From the NCBI GenBank assembly GCA_024280855.1, contig JAJRPG010000102.1, positions 36,104 to 100,103 of the forward strand: 64,000 nt of DNA, given 5' to 3'. This document shows positions 43,867 through 53,034 of the stretch, one piece after another; positions within the stretch are counted from its first letter, which is position 1; every line of letters starts with the position of its first letter. Position numbers and translations under genes: made by a program. The stretch is from Planctomycetota bacterium (GTDB lineage: Bacteria; Planctomycetota; Phycisphaerae; UBA1845). Below the pieces are notes generated by a model that searched no databases, was not told the origin of the DNA, and was given only the letters and a program-made list of their open reading frames with translations.

Positions 43867-45000
43867 ATGTCAAAGACCATGAAAGCCATTCGTAAACTCA
43901 GCCCCGAAAAAGGGCTTGAAGTTTGTGAGATCGAAATCCCCACGCCAGGACCGGAAGATGTCCTCGTCTATGTAGAAGCAGCCAGTTTCTGCGGCACAGA
44001 CCTACACATATGGAGTTGGGACGAGTGGTCGCAGCGGCGCATCAAACCACCGCTCACCCTGGGCCACGAATTCTGCGGAACCATCGTAGCCGTCGGCGAC
44101 CGTGTGCGACGGGCAGCTATCGGTGATTACGTATCAGCCGAGTCGCATGTAACCTGCGGCATGTGCTATCAATGTCGCACAGGCCAGGCCCACATGTGTC
44201 CCCACACTGAAATCCTCGGCGTAGATAGAGAAGGCGCGTTCGCCAATTACGTTGTCGTACCGGAAAAAGTCATCTGGCAAAACGACCGCGAAAAGCTTCC
44301 ACCGCAAATAGCCACCCTGCAAGAACCTTTTGGCAACGCCGTTTTCTCGACCATGAACCAAAATCTTTCGGGCCAATCAGTAGCCGTGCTAGGCTGCGGG
44401 CCAATCGGATTATTCACTATCGGCATAGCCAAAGCTGTTGGCGCTAAACATGTGTTCGCTTCCGACGTTCATCCTTATCGCATGAACTTAGCCAGGCAAA
44501 TGGGCGCTTCTCAAGTGTTCGACGTCTCACAATCCGGCGTCGACATCATCGCCGAAATCGTCAAAGCCAACGGCGGTTATGGCGTAGACATCGTACTGGA
44601 AATGAGCGGTGCGCCGTCTGCCATTACGACAGCTTTCCGCGTCGTGCGTAACGGCGGCACGGTAGTTCTATTCGGCATCCCAGCTAAGCCCGTCGAAATT
44701 GACGTCGCGGAGAATATGATTTTCAAAAACCTCACCGTCTTAGCCCTCAACGGTCGCCGCATTTTCGATACCTGGTACAAAACACGTTGGTTATTAGAAA
44801 GCGGCGTCGTAGATTTGAAACCGCTCATTACCAAGACCGTTGAATTTGAAGACGTCAACGACGCCATGGCCCTATTAGCTAAGGGGGATGCCTGTAAAAT
44901 TGTGCTGTTACCAAACGGCGGAAAGTTGCCCGAATTAGCCAAGCAAAAACGCGAGCGTGTGCCCGATCCAAACATCACCGCCGCGCCAGTCCATCGTTAA
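43867..45000 (+). CDS. tdh: L-threonine 3-dehydrogenase (zinc-dependent)
   Basis: A 377-residue medium-chain dehydrogenase that resembles Tdh, which oxidises threonine to 2-amino-3-ketobutyrate with NAD. Marks are SFCGTDLHIWSWDEWSQRRI (in part; catalytic zinc Cys and the threonine-specific WDEWSQ), GHEFCGTIV, ESHVTCGMCYQC with structural-zinc cysteines, EPFGNAVFST, the Rossmann AVLGCGPIGLFTIGIA and VLEMSGAP. The C-terminus is about 30 residues longer than in the E. coli enzyme. glyA lies 2.6 kb away and acts on glycine, a product of this pathway; kbl is not in the window. Confidence 0.9.
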   Translation: MSKTMKAIRKLSPEKGLEVCEIEIPTPGPEDVLVYVEAASFCGTDLHIWSWDEWSQRRIKPPLTLGHEFCGTIVAVGDRVRRAAIGDYVSAESHVTCGMCYQCRTGQAHMCPHTEILGVDREGAFANYVVVPEKVIWQNDREKLPPQIATLQEPFGNAVFSTMNQNLSGQSVAVLGCGPIGLFTIGIAKAVGAKHVFASDVHPYRMNLARQMGASQVFDVSQSGVDIIAEIVKANGGYGVDIVLEMSGAPSAITTAFRVVRNGGTVVLFGIPAKPVEIDVAENMIFKNLTVLALNGRRIFDTWYKTRWLLESGVVDLKPLITKTVEFEDVNDAMALLAKGDACKIVLLPNGGKLPELAKQKRERVPDPNITAAPVHR

Positions 45001-45011
45001 AGACATGCGGC

Positions 45012-46061
45012 CTAGGTAGTCGCCCCCGCAGCCACCAAATCGCCATGCCCTTCTTTACGAATTGGCGCAGGCCAATCCGTATTTGGGTCGTACCATTTAT
45101 CAAGCACCGCATGAAAATCCTGCGGCGATTTTACCGCAACGAAAGCATTGCGTACGTCCAGGTCATGGGGATGATGCTCGGCATACTTAATCCCAAATTT
45201 CCGCATAATTCGACAAGCCAACGTATCGCCATGCACCTCAATTGCGTCTGCGAAATGGTTCGCAATAGCCTCACGCTGCTGCGCAATCGACGGTGGGGGA
45301 GGCAGCGCCTTATCTTGATGTAACGCGATACAGTCCTGAAAAATCCAAGGATGACCAATACAGCCACGAGCGATAGTGACGCCGTCAACGCCGGTCTCGC
45401 TTATCATACTAAGGCACGCTTTGGCACTAAATAAGTCACCGCTACCAAGAATCGTGCGATCACCCACATGTTTTTTTACTTTAGTCAAAAATGGCCATTG
45501 ACTAGGGCCAATGTAACGCTGCCGAACCGTTCGCCCATGAACTGTCACCGCGCTGACACCTGAAGAAAAGGCCCCATCAAGAATCTCGAAAAAGTTGCGT
45601 TCGCTCTCAGGCGTGTCATCCATCCCACGCCGCATTTTTACGGTAACAGGGTGAGTTTTCCCGACTGCGTCATACACCCGACGAATGATGTCAATAGCTA
45701 CGTCTGGTTGCGAAAGATGAAATCCTCCGCGACATCTGCCCAGCACCTTTTTGACCGGGCATCCGAAATTTATATCGATAATGTCATACCCCGCCTCAGC
45801 CATCGCCGCCGCCGCAGGCCCAAACAACTCCGGGTCAGCCCCCATGAGTTGTCCACCAACAGGGTGGTCGTCCTCAGCCACGTTGAGAATTCGCCGCTGT
45901 TTTTTACCTTTTTCGACAACCGTCTTATCCAGCACAACTTCGTTAATCGTATAAGGACAACCATGCCGCCGTGCCTGCCGACGCATAGCTAAGTCGCTAT
46001 ACCCGCTAAGCGCAGCCTGCACAAAAGGAACTTCAAATTGAAATGAGCCAATAGTAAGCAT
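45012..46061 (-). CDS. dus: tRNA-dihydrouridine synthase
   Basis: A 349-residue Dus-family flavoenzyme that reduces uridine to dihydrouridine in tRNA. The ATG at 46059-46061 gives the normal start (LTIGSFQFEVPFVQAALSGYSD); the 26 codons upstream read through a palindromic repeat. Conserved parts are NEVV, DINFGCPVKKV with the catalytic Cys, TVKMRRGMDD, VTVHGRTVRQRY, ILGSGDLFSA and IARGCIGHPWIF. It appears closest to the DusB branch. Convergent with tdh, 11 bp apart. Confidence 0.94.
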   Translation of the reverse strand: MLTIGSFQFEVPFVQAALSGYSDLAMRRQARRHGCPYTINEVVLDKTVVEKGKKQRRILNVAEDDHPVGGQLMGADPELFGPAAAAMAEAGYDIIDINFGCPVKKVLGRCRGGFHLSQPDVAIDIIRRVYDAVGKTHPVTVKMRRGMDDTPESERNFFEILDGAFSSGVSAVTVHGRTVRQRYIGPSQWPFLTKVKKHVGDRTILGSGDLFSAKACLSMISETGVDGVTIARGCIGHPWIFQDCIALHQDKALPPPPSIAQQREAIANHFADAIEVHGDTLACRIMRKFGIKYAEHHPHDLDVRNAFVAVKSPQDFHAVLDKWYDPNTDWPAPIRKEGHGDLVAAGATT

Positions 46062-46080
46062 AATATAACGAACATATAAC

Positions 46081-46303
46081 GAGCCGCGGGCTTCAGCCCG
46101 CGCGGAGCTGCGAACGTTGATAAGTTTTGCAAATTTCAATTAATGTAATCAAAGTGTAGATGCGATGTAAATCTTGTATCGTAATGATTGTTAGTATTAT
46201 TCTCCTACTACGCTGCGCCAATGCATAAATACCGCTTGCGGTTAATAATGTTGCGCACGTCGTTTTCACTTAGCGAGTCCGCGCAGGCTAAAGCCAGCGG
46301 CTC
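46081..46303. repeat. inverted pair of family-A palindromic repeats
   Basis: gagccgcgggcttcagcccg+cgcgg at 46081-46105 and its inverted, diverged partner at 46279-46303 flank 173 bp of AT-rich sequence between dus and glyA. The arrangement repeats that at 4266-4359. Confidence 0.82.
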
Positions 46304-46320
46304 GTTGTACTGTCGCACGC

Positions 46321-47586
46321 TTAATGATATAACGGAAACTGCTGACAAAGCCCCAGCACTTCACCACGCACCGCTTCAACCGTTTCCGCCGCCCCCTCGG
46401 CCTGAATGACTCTATCTATTAGCCCAGCTACTACGCCCATCTCCGCTTCCTTCATCCCTCGCGTACTTACCGCCGGCGTGCCAAGTCTCAGGCCGGAAGT
46501 TTGCGTCGGTTTTCTCTCATCAAAGGGGATCATATTTTTATTCGTAACAATTCCAGCAGCTACCAACCAATCTTCGGCCTGCTGACCAGTCACATTGGGA
46601 TGAGCCGGGCGAAGGTCCAGCAGCATCAAATGATTGTCCGTCCCGCCAGAGACAATCCGATTCCCCTTAGCTGATAAGCCCGAAGCCAATGCCTGGGCAT
46701 TTTTGAGAATCTGTTGTTGATACGTCTTGAACTCAGGCTTGAGCGATTCATTGAACGCCACTGCCTTAGCCGCAATGCAGTGCATCAAAGGCCCGCCCTG
46801 CGAACCAGGGAAAATGCGAGAGTCGATTTTCTTCGCCCAATTCTCTTTGCACATAATCAGCCCGCCGCGAGGCCCGCGCAGGGTTTTATGCGTCGTCGAA
46901 GTCACAAACGAAGCTGTGGGCACTGGTGACGGATGTAATCCCGTCGCCACCAACCCCGCGATATGCGCGATGTCAGCCATGTGCATCGCACCCACCTCCG
47001 CTGCGATTTCAGAAAATTTATCGAAGTCAATCGTCCGAGGGTAAGCCGACGCTCCGGTTATGATGAGCTTGGGCTTATGCTCTTGAGCGAGCCTGCGAAT
47101 TTCAGCAAAATCAAACTGCTCCGTCTCTCGGTCCACACCATAAGAAATAATGTTATATAATAGCCCGCTCATGTTCACTTTGAGTCCGTGAGAAAGATGC
47201 CCACCGTGGGCAAGGTTGAGCGACAATATCGTGTCACCCGGAACAAGAGCCGCTAGATAAACCGCGGCATTCGCCTGACTGCCTGAGTGAGGCTGCACAT
47301 TGACATGGTCACAGCCAAAGAGCTGCTTGGCACGATTCCGCGCGAGGTTTTCCACGATATCCATATTCTCGCAGCCGCCGTAGTACCGTTTCCCCGGATA
47401 CCCTTCGGCGTACTTATTCGTAAACACTGAACCCAACGCTTCAAGCACAGCCTTGGAGACATGATTCTCCGAAGCGATAAGCTCAATGGTATTTTCCTGC
47501 CGCTGCTGCTCAGCCTGCATGACAGGAAAAATTTCCGGGTCAACAGCCGCAATAGCCTCAAACTGCGATGATGTAGCTACGGTCAT
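46321..47586 (-). CDS. glyA: serine hydroxymethyltransferase
   Basis: A 421-residue GlyA that interconverts serine and glycine with tetrahydrofolate. The ATG at 47584-47586 (GAGG upstream) is the family start; the longer frame reads 48 codons through a family-A' repeat. Conserved parts are [56 protein letters not shown] and [17 protein letters not shown] with the cofactor lysine, and [12 protein letters not shown]. It makes glycine and one-carbon units; with tdh nearby it may link threonine breakdown to folate metabolism. Confidence 0.97.
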   Translation of the reverse strand: MTVATSSQFEAIAAVDPEIFPVMQAEQQRQENTIELIASENHVSKAVLEALGSVFTNKYAEGYPGKRYYGGCENMDIVENLARNRAKQLFGCDHVNVQPHSGSQANAAVYLAALVPGDTILSLNLAHGGHLSHGLKVNMSGLLYNIISYGVDRETEQFDFAEIRRLAQEHKPKLIITGASAYPRTIDFDKFSEIAAEVGAMHMADIAHIAGLVATGLHPSPVPTASFVTSTTHKTLRGPRGGLIMCKENWAKKIDSRIFPGSQGGPLMHCIAAKAVAFNESLKPEFKTYQQQILKNAQALASGLSAKGNRIVSGGTDNHLMLLDLRPAHPNVTGQQAEDWLVAAGIVTNKNMIPFDERKPTQTSGLRLGTPAVSTRGMKEAEMGVVAGLIDRVIQAEGAAETVEAVRGEVLGLCQQFPLYH

Positions 47587-47639
47587 AGTCCTCACCTTTT
47601 TGGAATGCAACAATAATGCCGCAGTCAACTTTCCTAATC

Positions 47640-47685
47640 GAGCCGCGGGTGAAATAAAATCCCGATTCATCGGGAGCCCGCGCGG
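47640..47685. repeat. palindromic repeat, family A' (46 bp)
   Basis: gagccgcgggtgaaataaaa+tcccgattcatcggg+agcccgcgcgg, nearly identical to 43717-43762 and 51257-51302. It lies 54 bp upstream of the glyA start. Confidence 0.85.
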
Positions 47686-47859
47686 AGTTACGAGTCGAAT
47701 AGAACGTCCACCCAGCCATAGAGGCTGCATGTACGCCTAATGTTACTCGCCACTGTCTTGCAGAATAGAAGGATGACGGGCGAAAATCAACTATTTGGCT
47801 TAAACGAAGGGCATCGAACGGTCGTTGGGGATTCTCAAAGGGTAGAAGCTATTTCGCCC

Positions 47860-48402
47860 CTACATCCCCTCTTCCAAATCAACCCCCAGCCCCTCAGCTA
47901 TGCGGTTGATATAATTGAAAAACGAAATTACCTGCGTAGCATCGCCAATAGCCTCATCTGTGAGGCCCAGTGATCGCAACTGGTCGATATCAGCTTGGCT
48001 AACCTCAGACGGCGTCTTCGTGAGCTTGATCGCATGATCGCACAGTGCCCGATCAACTTCGGAAAGGTCCGCCTGGCGATAATCCGTCTTGATCTGCTCT
48101 ACCAATTCATCGTTTTTGACCTCAACCCGGAGGTCACGCGCATGGGCCTGCGTTCAGTAATAGCAATCATTAGCTTTAGAAACCACGGTAGCTAACATCT
48201 CCCGCTGCGCTCGACTAAGGCGCTCATTATCTTGCACCGTAGAAGCGACATACAAATTCATGCACCCCTGCAACGCAGCCGGGTTCGTACTTTGCACTTT
48301 GAGAATGTTAGCTATGCGTCCCGACCGTGCAGACGAAGCTTTATAGATACGGTCAAGCGGTCCCTGGGCCTGCGACTCATCGATGATTTTAATATAAGCC
48401 AT
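47860..48402 (-). CDS. AhpD-like (carboxymuconolactone decarboxylase family) protein, probable selenoprotein with in-frame UGA
   Basis: One continuous frame of 180 codons plus stop, interrupted only by TGA at 48154-48156 (codon 83). It is the usual length of peroxidase-related AhpD-fold proteins and matches them on both sides: AYIKIIDES, RIANILKVQS, SRAQREMLATVVSKAND before the UGA, and HAIKLTKTPSEVSQADIDQLR and FFNYINRIAEGLGVD after it. The UGA replaces the second Cys of the redox motif, giving C80-Y-Y-U83. Glu68 and His87 lie at the spacing of Glu118, Cys130, Cys133 and His137 of mycobacterial AhpD. The downstream half keeps its conserved residues, so it is not decaying. A candidate bSECIS hairpin follows (48118-48153). 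If Sec is inserted, the product would be a selenol-dependent thiol peroxidase or reductase. If not, only an inactive 82-residue half would be made. Confidence 0.85.
48118..48153 (-). promoter_or_regulatory. candidate bacterial SECIS element
   Basis: On the minus strand, directly after the UGA at 48156-48154, 18 bases lead to GACCTC (48135-48130), loop CGGGTT (48129-48124) and GAGGTC (48123-48118). The stem is six perfect pairs, the loop has G at its second position and lies 24 bases after the UGA. This fits the accepted bSECIS pattern (small loop with G in the first two positions, 16-37 bases from UGA) that SelB recognises. Confidence 0.75.
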
Positions 48403-48444
48403 GATCGTTTACTCGTGGTAGTTAGTTGGCGATTGTAAAAAGTG

Positions 48445-49443
48445 TCATTCCACTGTCACAGTGGAGTGTTTCGAGACTAGGCAGTCGTATAGTTGCTCGA
48501 CATCTTTATTGTACATACGAATACACCCCAGCGAAGCATTTCGGCCAATGGAGTCCTGCTCGATCGTGCCATGAATGCCGTAGCGACGTTGGCCCATCGC
48601 ATCTCCGTTAATGCCAATCAATCCAATCCACCGTTCGCCAAGCGGATTCGCAGGATCGTCTGCTGCGATAATGTCCCCGCCACGGGGGGGATAGTATTGC
48701 GGGTTCTTCAGCTTCGTACCCACCTGCCATTCACCCGTAGGCGTGCTGCCATCCTCGCCCAAACCGATGCGATACTGCCGGGCAAATGTCGAGCCAATAT
48801 AAAGGTCTAAGGTGAAAGTTTTCTTATTCGCCACCGCACGAAATGGGCCATGAATAACTTTGAGTGCTTGTCCGACGCGAATGAGATTTTTATTTCTAAT
48901 GCCGTTAATCGTAGCTAATAGATCGTCAGAAACGAAAAACTTCCCCGCGATTTTTCCCAGCGTATCACCCGTATTAATGATATACCGGCCAACAAGCGGA
49001 TCGCCATCAATAATACGTGGCGAGAAAATAGTTTCGTTACCCAGCCGCGACAGTTCACCCCGCAAAAACTTTTCGTCCGCATCGTCCACGCCCAGCGACA
49101 GCGCTTCACTAAAATGCGTTCGTGCCGCGATAAGGTCTTTGCCTGTCAGCGCCTGCTTGCCCGCATTGATAAGCGACTGCGTCCGCTGCGGCGTCGTCAT
49201 CTCAGGCTTAGCGCTAGGCCTTGTCCCACCTTTTTCCGTCACCTCAGGTTGAGGCCTACCGATGTTTGTTCCCAGCGGACGATCAGTTGAAAGTGTGGGT
49301 TGAGTGGCGAGGACGAGCGTGTTGTCAATTTCGCTATCCCGGCTATCGGACCGATATAGCCAATACCAACCGCCAGCGGCGGCTGCAACAAGCATGATGG
49401 TAGTCAAGCCCGATCCAGATTTTCGTCTACGGCGTCTGGCCAT
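48445..49443 (-). CDS. LysM-containing L,D-transpeptidase
   Basis: A 332-residue membrane-anchored enzyme. ATG at 49441-49443 follows GGAGG by six bases. A basic N-terminus (ARRRRRKSG) precedes one membrane helix (TTIMLVAAAAGGWYWLY). A disordered linker and a short helical repeat region follow. Residues about 150-200 are a LysM domain (YIINTGDTLGKIAGKFFVSDD in part), which binds peptidoglycan. Residues about 205-330 are the YkuD catalytic domain, with GIHGT and SLGCIRMYN supplying His and the nucleophilic Cys. It should form 3-3 cross-links in, or attach proteins to, peptidoglycan; this implies the organism has a peptidoglycan wall. Gap to the AhpD-like gene is 42 bp, same strand. Confidence 0.93.
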   Translation of the reverse strand: MARRRRRKSGSGLTTIMLVAAAAGGWYWLYRSDSRDSEIDNTLVLATQPTLSTDRPLGTNIGRPQPEVTEKGGTRPSAKPEMTTPQRTQSLINAGKQALTGKDLIAARTHFSEALSLGVDDADEKFLRGELSRLGNETIFSPRIIDGDPLVGRYIINTGDTLGKIAGKFFVSDDLLATINGIRNKNLIRVGQALKVIHGPFRAVANKKTFTLDLYIGSTFARQYRIGLGEDGSTPTGEWQVGTKLKNPQYYPPRGGDIIAADDPANPLGERWIGLIGINGDAMGQRRYGIHGTIEQDSIGRNASLGCIRMYNKDVEQLYDCLVSKHSTVTVE

Positions 49444-49731
49444 TCTTCGCCTCCATGCGGGAATCCGAGGTCCAGTTCCTCATTGACCTAATCTGCAAAA
49501 TTCGTAACACGAATCAGCCATAAGCTTGCATAGCATCATATCACTGTCAAAACCCGGAAGCAACGGCCACCTTTGATTTCACAGTTATTTACAATTGCAT
49601 TTTCACGCCTAAGTTATCCTCATCATCAACGCGGGTTGACGAATCGTACCCCTGTCTCTCCAATGTAATATATTGGATTGAACTCGTCGGTCCAAAGAGG
49701 TGAATTTGGCAGCGCGGAAAACGATAAATCT

Positions 49732-50346
49732 ATGGCCCAGCAACATTATCAGGTTGAACATTCCAGCGGCGTGTGTGCAGAAACCGGGCGCAAGCTCGAT
49801 GAAGGCGAAATCTTCTACACCGTTCTCATCGAAGATGGCGAGTCCTTTCGCCGGGCAGATTACAGCGCCCAGGCATGGAAAGGCCCACCCGAAGGTGCTT
49901 ATTGCCATTACAAAGCCCAGGTCGCCGTTAAGGCCAAAAAGCAAAAGCTACTCGTCAACGACGACCTGCTAGCCGACTTTTTCACCAGATTAGCCGACGA
50001 ACAAATCGAAGTTCGCTTGCAGTTTCGCTTCGTCCTCGCGTTAATTTTGATGCGAAAACGAAAGCTTCGCTACGACAGCTCAGCCGACGTGGACGGTAAA
50101 GAGTTGTGGACCATGACCCTAATCAAAGACCATTCCGTCCATCAGGTGTTAAACCCTCACCTTACCGACGACCAGATTGAAGGCGTCAGTCAACAGCTTA
50201 CCGCTATCCTTCACGGTGATATGGGAGAATATGTAGCCGCTCTTGACCAAAATAATGCAGACCAGTCAAGCTCGGAACCAGACGACCAAACCCAAACCGA
50301 CGACGCCGATTCTCCAACGGAAGCCACGGATGAGCAGTCTTCATAA
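49732..50346 (+). CDS. planctomycete-type hypothetical protein with Cys-containing N-terminal motif
   Basis: A 204-residue soluble protein. The ATG at 49732 is preferred; a TTG 18 codons earlier also opens the frame. The N-terminus, VCAETGRKLDEGEIFYTVLIEDGESFRR (in part), with DYSAQAWKGPPEGAYCHYK after it, has a two-Cys pattern of a small metal-binding fold and matches a protein family I associate with Planctomycetes. A helical middle (FRFVLALILMRKRKLRY) and an acidic, disordered tail (QSSSEPDDQTQTDDADS) follow. The last 17 bp overlap the next gene, so the three genes to 53034 form one unit. Function unknown. Confidence 0.72.
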   Translation: MAQQHYQVEHSSGVCAETGRKLDEGEIFYTVLIEDGESFRRADYSAQAWKGPPEGAYCHYKAQVAVKAKKQKLLVNDDLLADFFTRLADEQIEVRLQFRFVLALILMRKRKLRYDSSADVDGKELWTMTLIKDHSVHQVLNPHLTDDQIEGVSQQLTAILHGDMGEYVAALDQNNADQSSSEPDDQTQTDDADSPTEATDEQSS

Positions 50347-51178
50347 ACCATTGAGCATTAAATCGCTTGGCCCTCGCGTCCTGCTCAGCTTGTTGACGTT
50401 AATCATCGTCGGCTGTCCCGCTCAGTCCATCGTCACACTCGCCCCAGCCCCGCCTCGCCCACTCTTTGAAGTGGCCACCACAGTCAACGCCAATGCGGCT
50501 GCTATCACCAACACCCTTCGCGCTCGCGGTGTGGTAGACGGACATTTTACTTCGCAAGAAGGGCGACTGCGTAACTACCATGTAGACGGCACACTTTTCT
50601 ACCTCGCCCCTTCGTACCTTCGTTTCGACATGAAAAAACTTGGTAGCCGAATGCTGTTGGTAGGCTCAAACGAAACCCACTATTGGGTCGATAGCCAAGA
50701 CGGGAAAAGCTTTTCTTGTGCCCCGCACGGCCAACAAGGCCAGCTACCCCCAGACGCGCCAATCTCGCCATCGCAACTCATCGAAGCCCTGGGCTTAAGC
50801 GCTTTACCACCCGGTGCAGGCCTGTCACCAGCCAGCTCTTGTATGCAGCGCATCGTGGATGACTATCAGCAGATACTGTTCATAAGTGCTGGTCGAGCCG
50901 GTACGCCGATCATTAATAAAGAATATTGGATCGATCGGCGTGAGCCTTATCTGGTTCGAAAAGTCATCTTTCGGGACGACGACGGCCAAGTCGAAATGGA
51001 ATCATCTTTGTCGAAATATAAGCGTCTCAACGATAGTCATTGGCTTCCTTATGCTTTGGACGTAGTTTGGCCTAAAGTGCAGGCTCGTTTACAATTTCAC
51101 ATAAATCAGTGGAAGTCGTTTGATGAGGTAACGCCATCGAGTCCTCAGTTTGCAACGCCTGCAGAATGCGATTCCTAA
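50330..51178 (+). CDS. LolA-like lipoprotein
   Basis: A 282-residue lipoprotein. The ATG at 50330 lies inside the previous gene; signal and lipobox are LLSLLTLIIVGC. The mature part (about 40-230) resembles the LolA/LppX fold: DGHFTSQEGRLRNYHVDGTLFYLAP, RFDMKKLGSRMLLVGSNETHYWV, shown in part, and EYWIDRREPYLVRKVIF. It may carry lipids or bind the outer-membrane face. Its end overlaps the RDD-protein frame by 13 bp. Confidence 0.75.
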   Translation: MSSLHKPLSIKSLGPRVLLSLLTLIIVGCPAQSIVTLAPAPPRPLFEVATTVNANAAAITNTLRARGVVDGHFTSQEGRLRNYHVDGTLFYLAPSYLRFDMKKLGSRMLLVGSNETHYWVDSQDGKSFSCAPHGQQGQLPPDAPISPSQLIEALGLSALPPGAGLSPASSCMQRIVDDYQQILFISAGRAGTPIINKEYWIDRREPYLVRKVIFRDDDGQVEMESSLSKYKRLNDSHWLPYALDVVWPKVQARLQFHINQWKSFDEVTPSSPQFATPAECDS

Positions 51179-53034
51179 ATCGTAATTCGCATAGTCTGAA
51201 AGGTCGCTCAAGCCATATGACAGGCCGCGTAAAAGCATTAACTAGCTCAGCCACCCGAGCCGCGGGTGAAATTAAATCCCGATTCATCGAGAACCCGCGC
51301 GGTGTTGCAATAGCTATTCTACTATTAATCATCACACTGCCCGCGCCCCCAACCCGCGCCAACGAAATCCCTCCACTCGGATTATTTGGCAACGACGAAG
51401 TCCTTTGGGGATTCCAGCGCAAGCCAGACCAATCCGGCACGTTGCATTTACATTTTTCATTTTGGCTGCAGCAAGACATCGAGCGAGGCGGATTTTTCCG
51501 GCCGCACATTCTGGGATTAAGAGGCGCAATCGCCAAGGCGGCCCTACGCGGGTCAGCCCTGCACGCCATCTATCGAGACGGCTCGCACTGGCGATATAAC
51601 GCCCAGGTTTTTTCACGATTACCGACAGCTAAGCCGTTGCGAGCTGCCGAACGAAATATTCCCGGAAACGTCGTGCCCGTGGTCTTAGGCTCAGACCACA
51701 AACGGCCTGTTTTATATGCTGTTGTTTCTGCCCGCCAGGCTAATGAAATTCTCCAACTGCAGCATGAAGCCAGGGAGTTAGAAGAACGCGAAGCCGCATA
51801 TAGCCATTTCGATGAAAAAACGCCGCAAACAAAGGCCATTCCTTCGCCAGAAATCTCTACGGACTATGCCATTATTCGTTACGAAAACGGGCAGTGGCAC
51901 ACGGACCGCAGCGCTCCCCATGACCTTTCGCTGGGCGCGATTGTGCCAACCATAGCAGGGCTGGACGGCGAGATCCATCTTATCTATCAAGACCCATCCG
52001 CGACTAATGCCTTTCTACATAAAAAATCAGTCAACGCTTCTGCTGAATGGTCTGACCCTTCGACCATCACTTTCGACGCCCCATTAGAGAGAGCGGTTTT
52101 GTCATTGGCTCACGAATTTCCTATGATCGCCGCCAACCTGAAAAAAAATAATGCTATTGATATTGCCATTTATAGTTATCAGGAAAACGCCTGGCGACTA
52201 TCTTCAGTGTTATCAGATAGTGAGGGTCGCGTGCGGCATTTTGCGCGTCCGGTCGCGGCATCTTTTTTTGCAACAAGCCTAGCCGTTGCCACGCAAGACG
52301 CGGAACATGTCGTAAGCGTAGGTCGCTGGTCTTTAGAGACAGGCCAACCAGCATCGCCTGCTAAAACCGTGCAATCGCTTCAATCTTCCCGGTTAACTGC
52401 CCCTGAATCACGCATGCGCATCTTAATACAGTACGGCATATTAGGCGGCATTCTTACCGTCGTATTTCTGCGCCGCCGAGAAAGCGTCACCCTTGTAGCA
52501 TCTATTAAGAAAAATCAACAATTAGCCCCGTTGTCTCATCGCTTAGCCGCCTTCTTGATTGACATGTCGATATTATTTCCGATTTGGGGGGCGTTAGTAT
52601 ACAAGCAATTATCCGAAGTAGCATCCGGACAATCCGCTTTGGAGAGGCTCGCTGCCGGTGAAACCATCTCGCCAAATGAAATTCTATTTTGGCTCACCGC
52701 AATTATCGGCGCTATCTTTAGCCTGTACTGCATCATCTTCGAATCAATCAGTACCGCGACCCCGGGCAAGCGAATCGTCGGTTTATCCGTAGTCACTGAC
52801 AAGGGTGAGCGGGGCAGCTTTCTATCAATTTTGATTCGCAATTTAGTCAGACCAATCGAGTTTCATTTTTCACCGGTTGTCCTCCTCGTCATGGTGACAC
52901 CAAGCCGGCAGCGACTAGGAGACTTATTGGCTCGCACCGTCGTGGTCATGCCCAAAGATCTCAAGCCAGGAGATAGCGAGAATCAAAGTCCAGATGACAA
53001 CGAAGACCAGTCGCACATAGACGAACAAGCCTAA
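51166..53034 (+). CDS. exported/membrane protein with C-terminal RDD domain
   Basis: A 622-residue protein. The ATG at 51166 overlaps the lipoprotein gene; ATG at 51217 is an alternative. The first 45 residues include a stretch encoded by a palindromic repeat (51257-51302) and run into a hydrophobic signal or anchor (AIAILLLIITLPAPPTRA). Residues about 65-410 are strand-rich with repeated xxHLIYQD- and HAIYRDGSHWRY-type units, suggesting a periplasmic propeller-like domain. One helix (RILIQYGILGGILTVVFL) follows, then the RDD domain (about 450-600): LSHRLAAFLIDMSILFP, TPGKRIVGLSVV and RLGDLLARTVVV. RDD proteins are membrane proteins, some acting as Na+/H+ antiporters or transporters; the role here is unknown. 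Confidence 0.78.
   Translation: MRFLNRNSHSLKGRSSHMTGRVKALTSSATRAAGEIKSRFIENPRGVAIAILLLIITLPAPPTRANEIPPLGLFGNDEVLWGFQRKPDQSGTLHLHFSFWLQQDIERGGFFRPHILGLRGAIAKAALRGSALHAIYRDGSHWRYNAQVFSRLPTAKPLRAAERNIPGNVVPVVLGSDHKRPVLYAVVSARQANEILQLQHEARELEEREAAYSHFDEKTPQTKAIPSPEISTDYAIIRYENGQWHTDRSAPHDLSLGAIVPTIAGLDGEIHLIYQDPSATNAFLHKKSVNASAEWSDPSTITFDAPLERAVLSLAHEFPMIAANLKKNNAIDIAIYSYQENAWRLSSVLSDSEGRVRHFARPVAASFFATSLAVATQDAEHVVSVGRWSLETGQPASPAKTVQSLQSSRLTAPESRMRILIQYGILGGILTVVFLRRRESVTLVASIKKNQQLAPLSHRLAAFLIDMSILFPIWGALVYKQLSEVASGQSALERLAAGETISPNEILFWLTAIIGAIFSLYCIIFESISTATPGKRIVGLSVVTDKGERGSFLSILIRNLVRPIEFHFSPVVLLVMVTPSRQRLGDLLARTVVVMPKDLKPGDSENQSPDDNEDQSHIDEQA
51257..51302. repeat. palindromic repeat, family A', inside a coding region
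   Basis: gagccgcgggtgaaattaaa+tcccgattcatcgag+aacccgcgcgg, about 90% identical to the intergenic copies at 43717 and 47640. It is translated in the RDD-protein gene as [16 protein letters not shown], directly before the hydrophobic core of the signal sequence. Length (46 bp) plus flanks keeps the frame open. Confidence 0.85.

Noticed and set aside
47586..47730. 48-codon N-terminal extension of glyA
   Set aside because: It is a translation of a palindromic repeat; the family start and ribosome binding site are at 47586.
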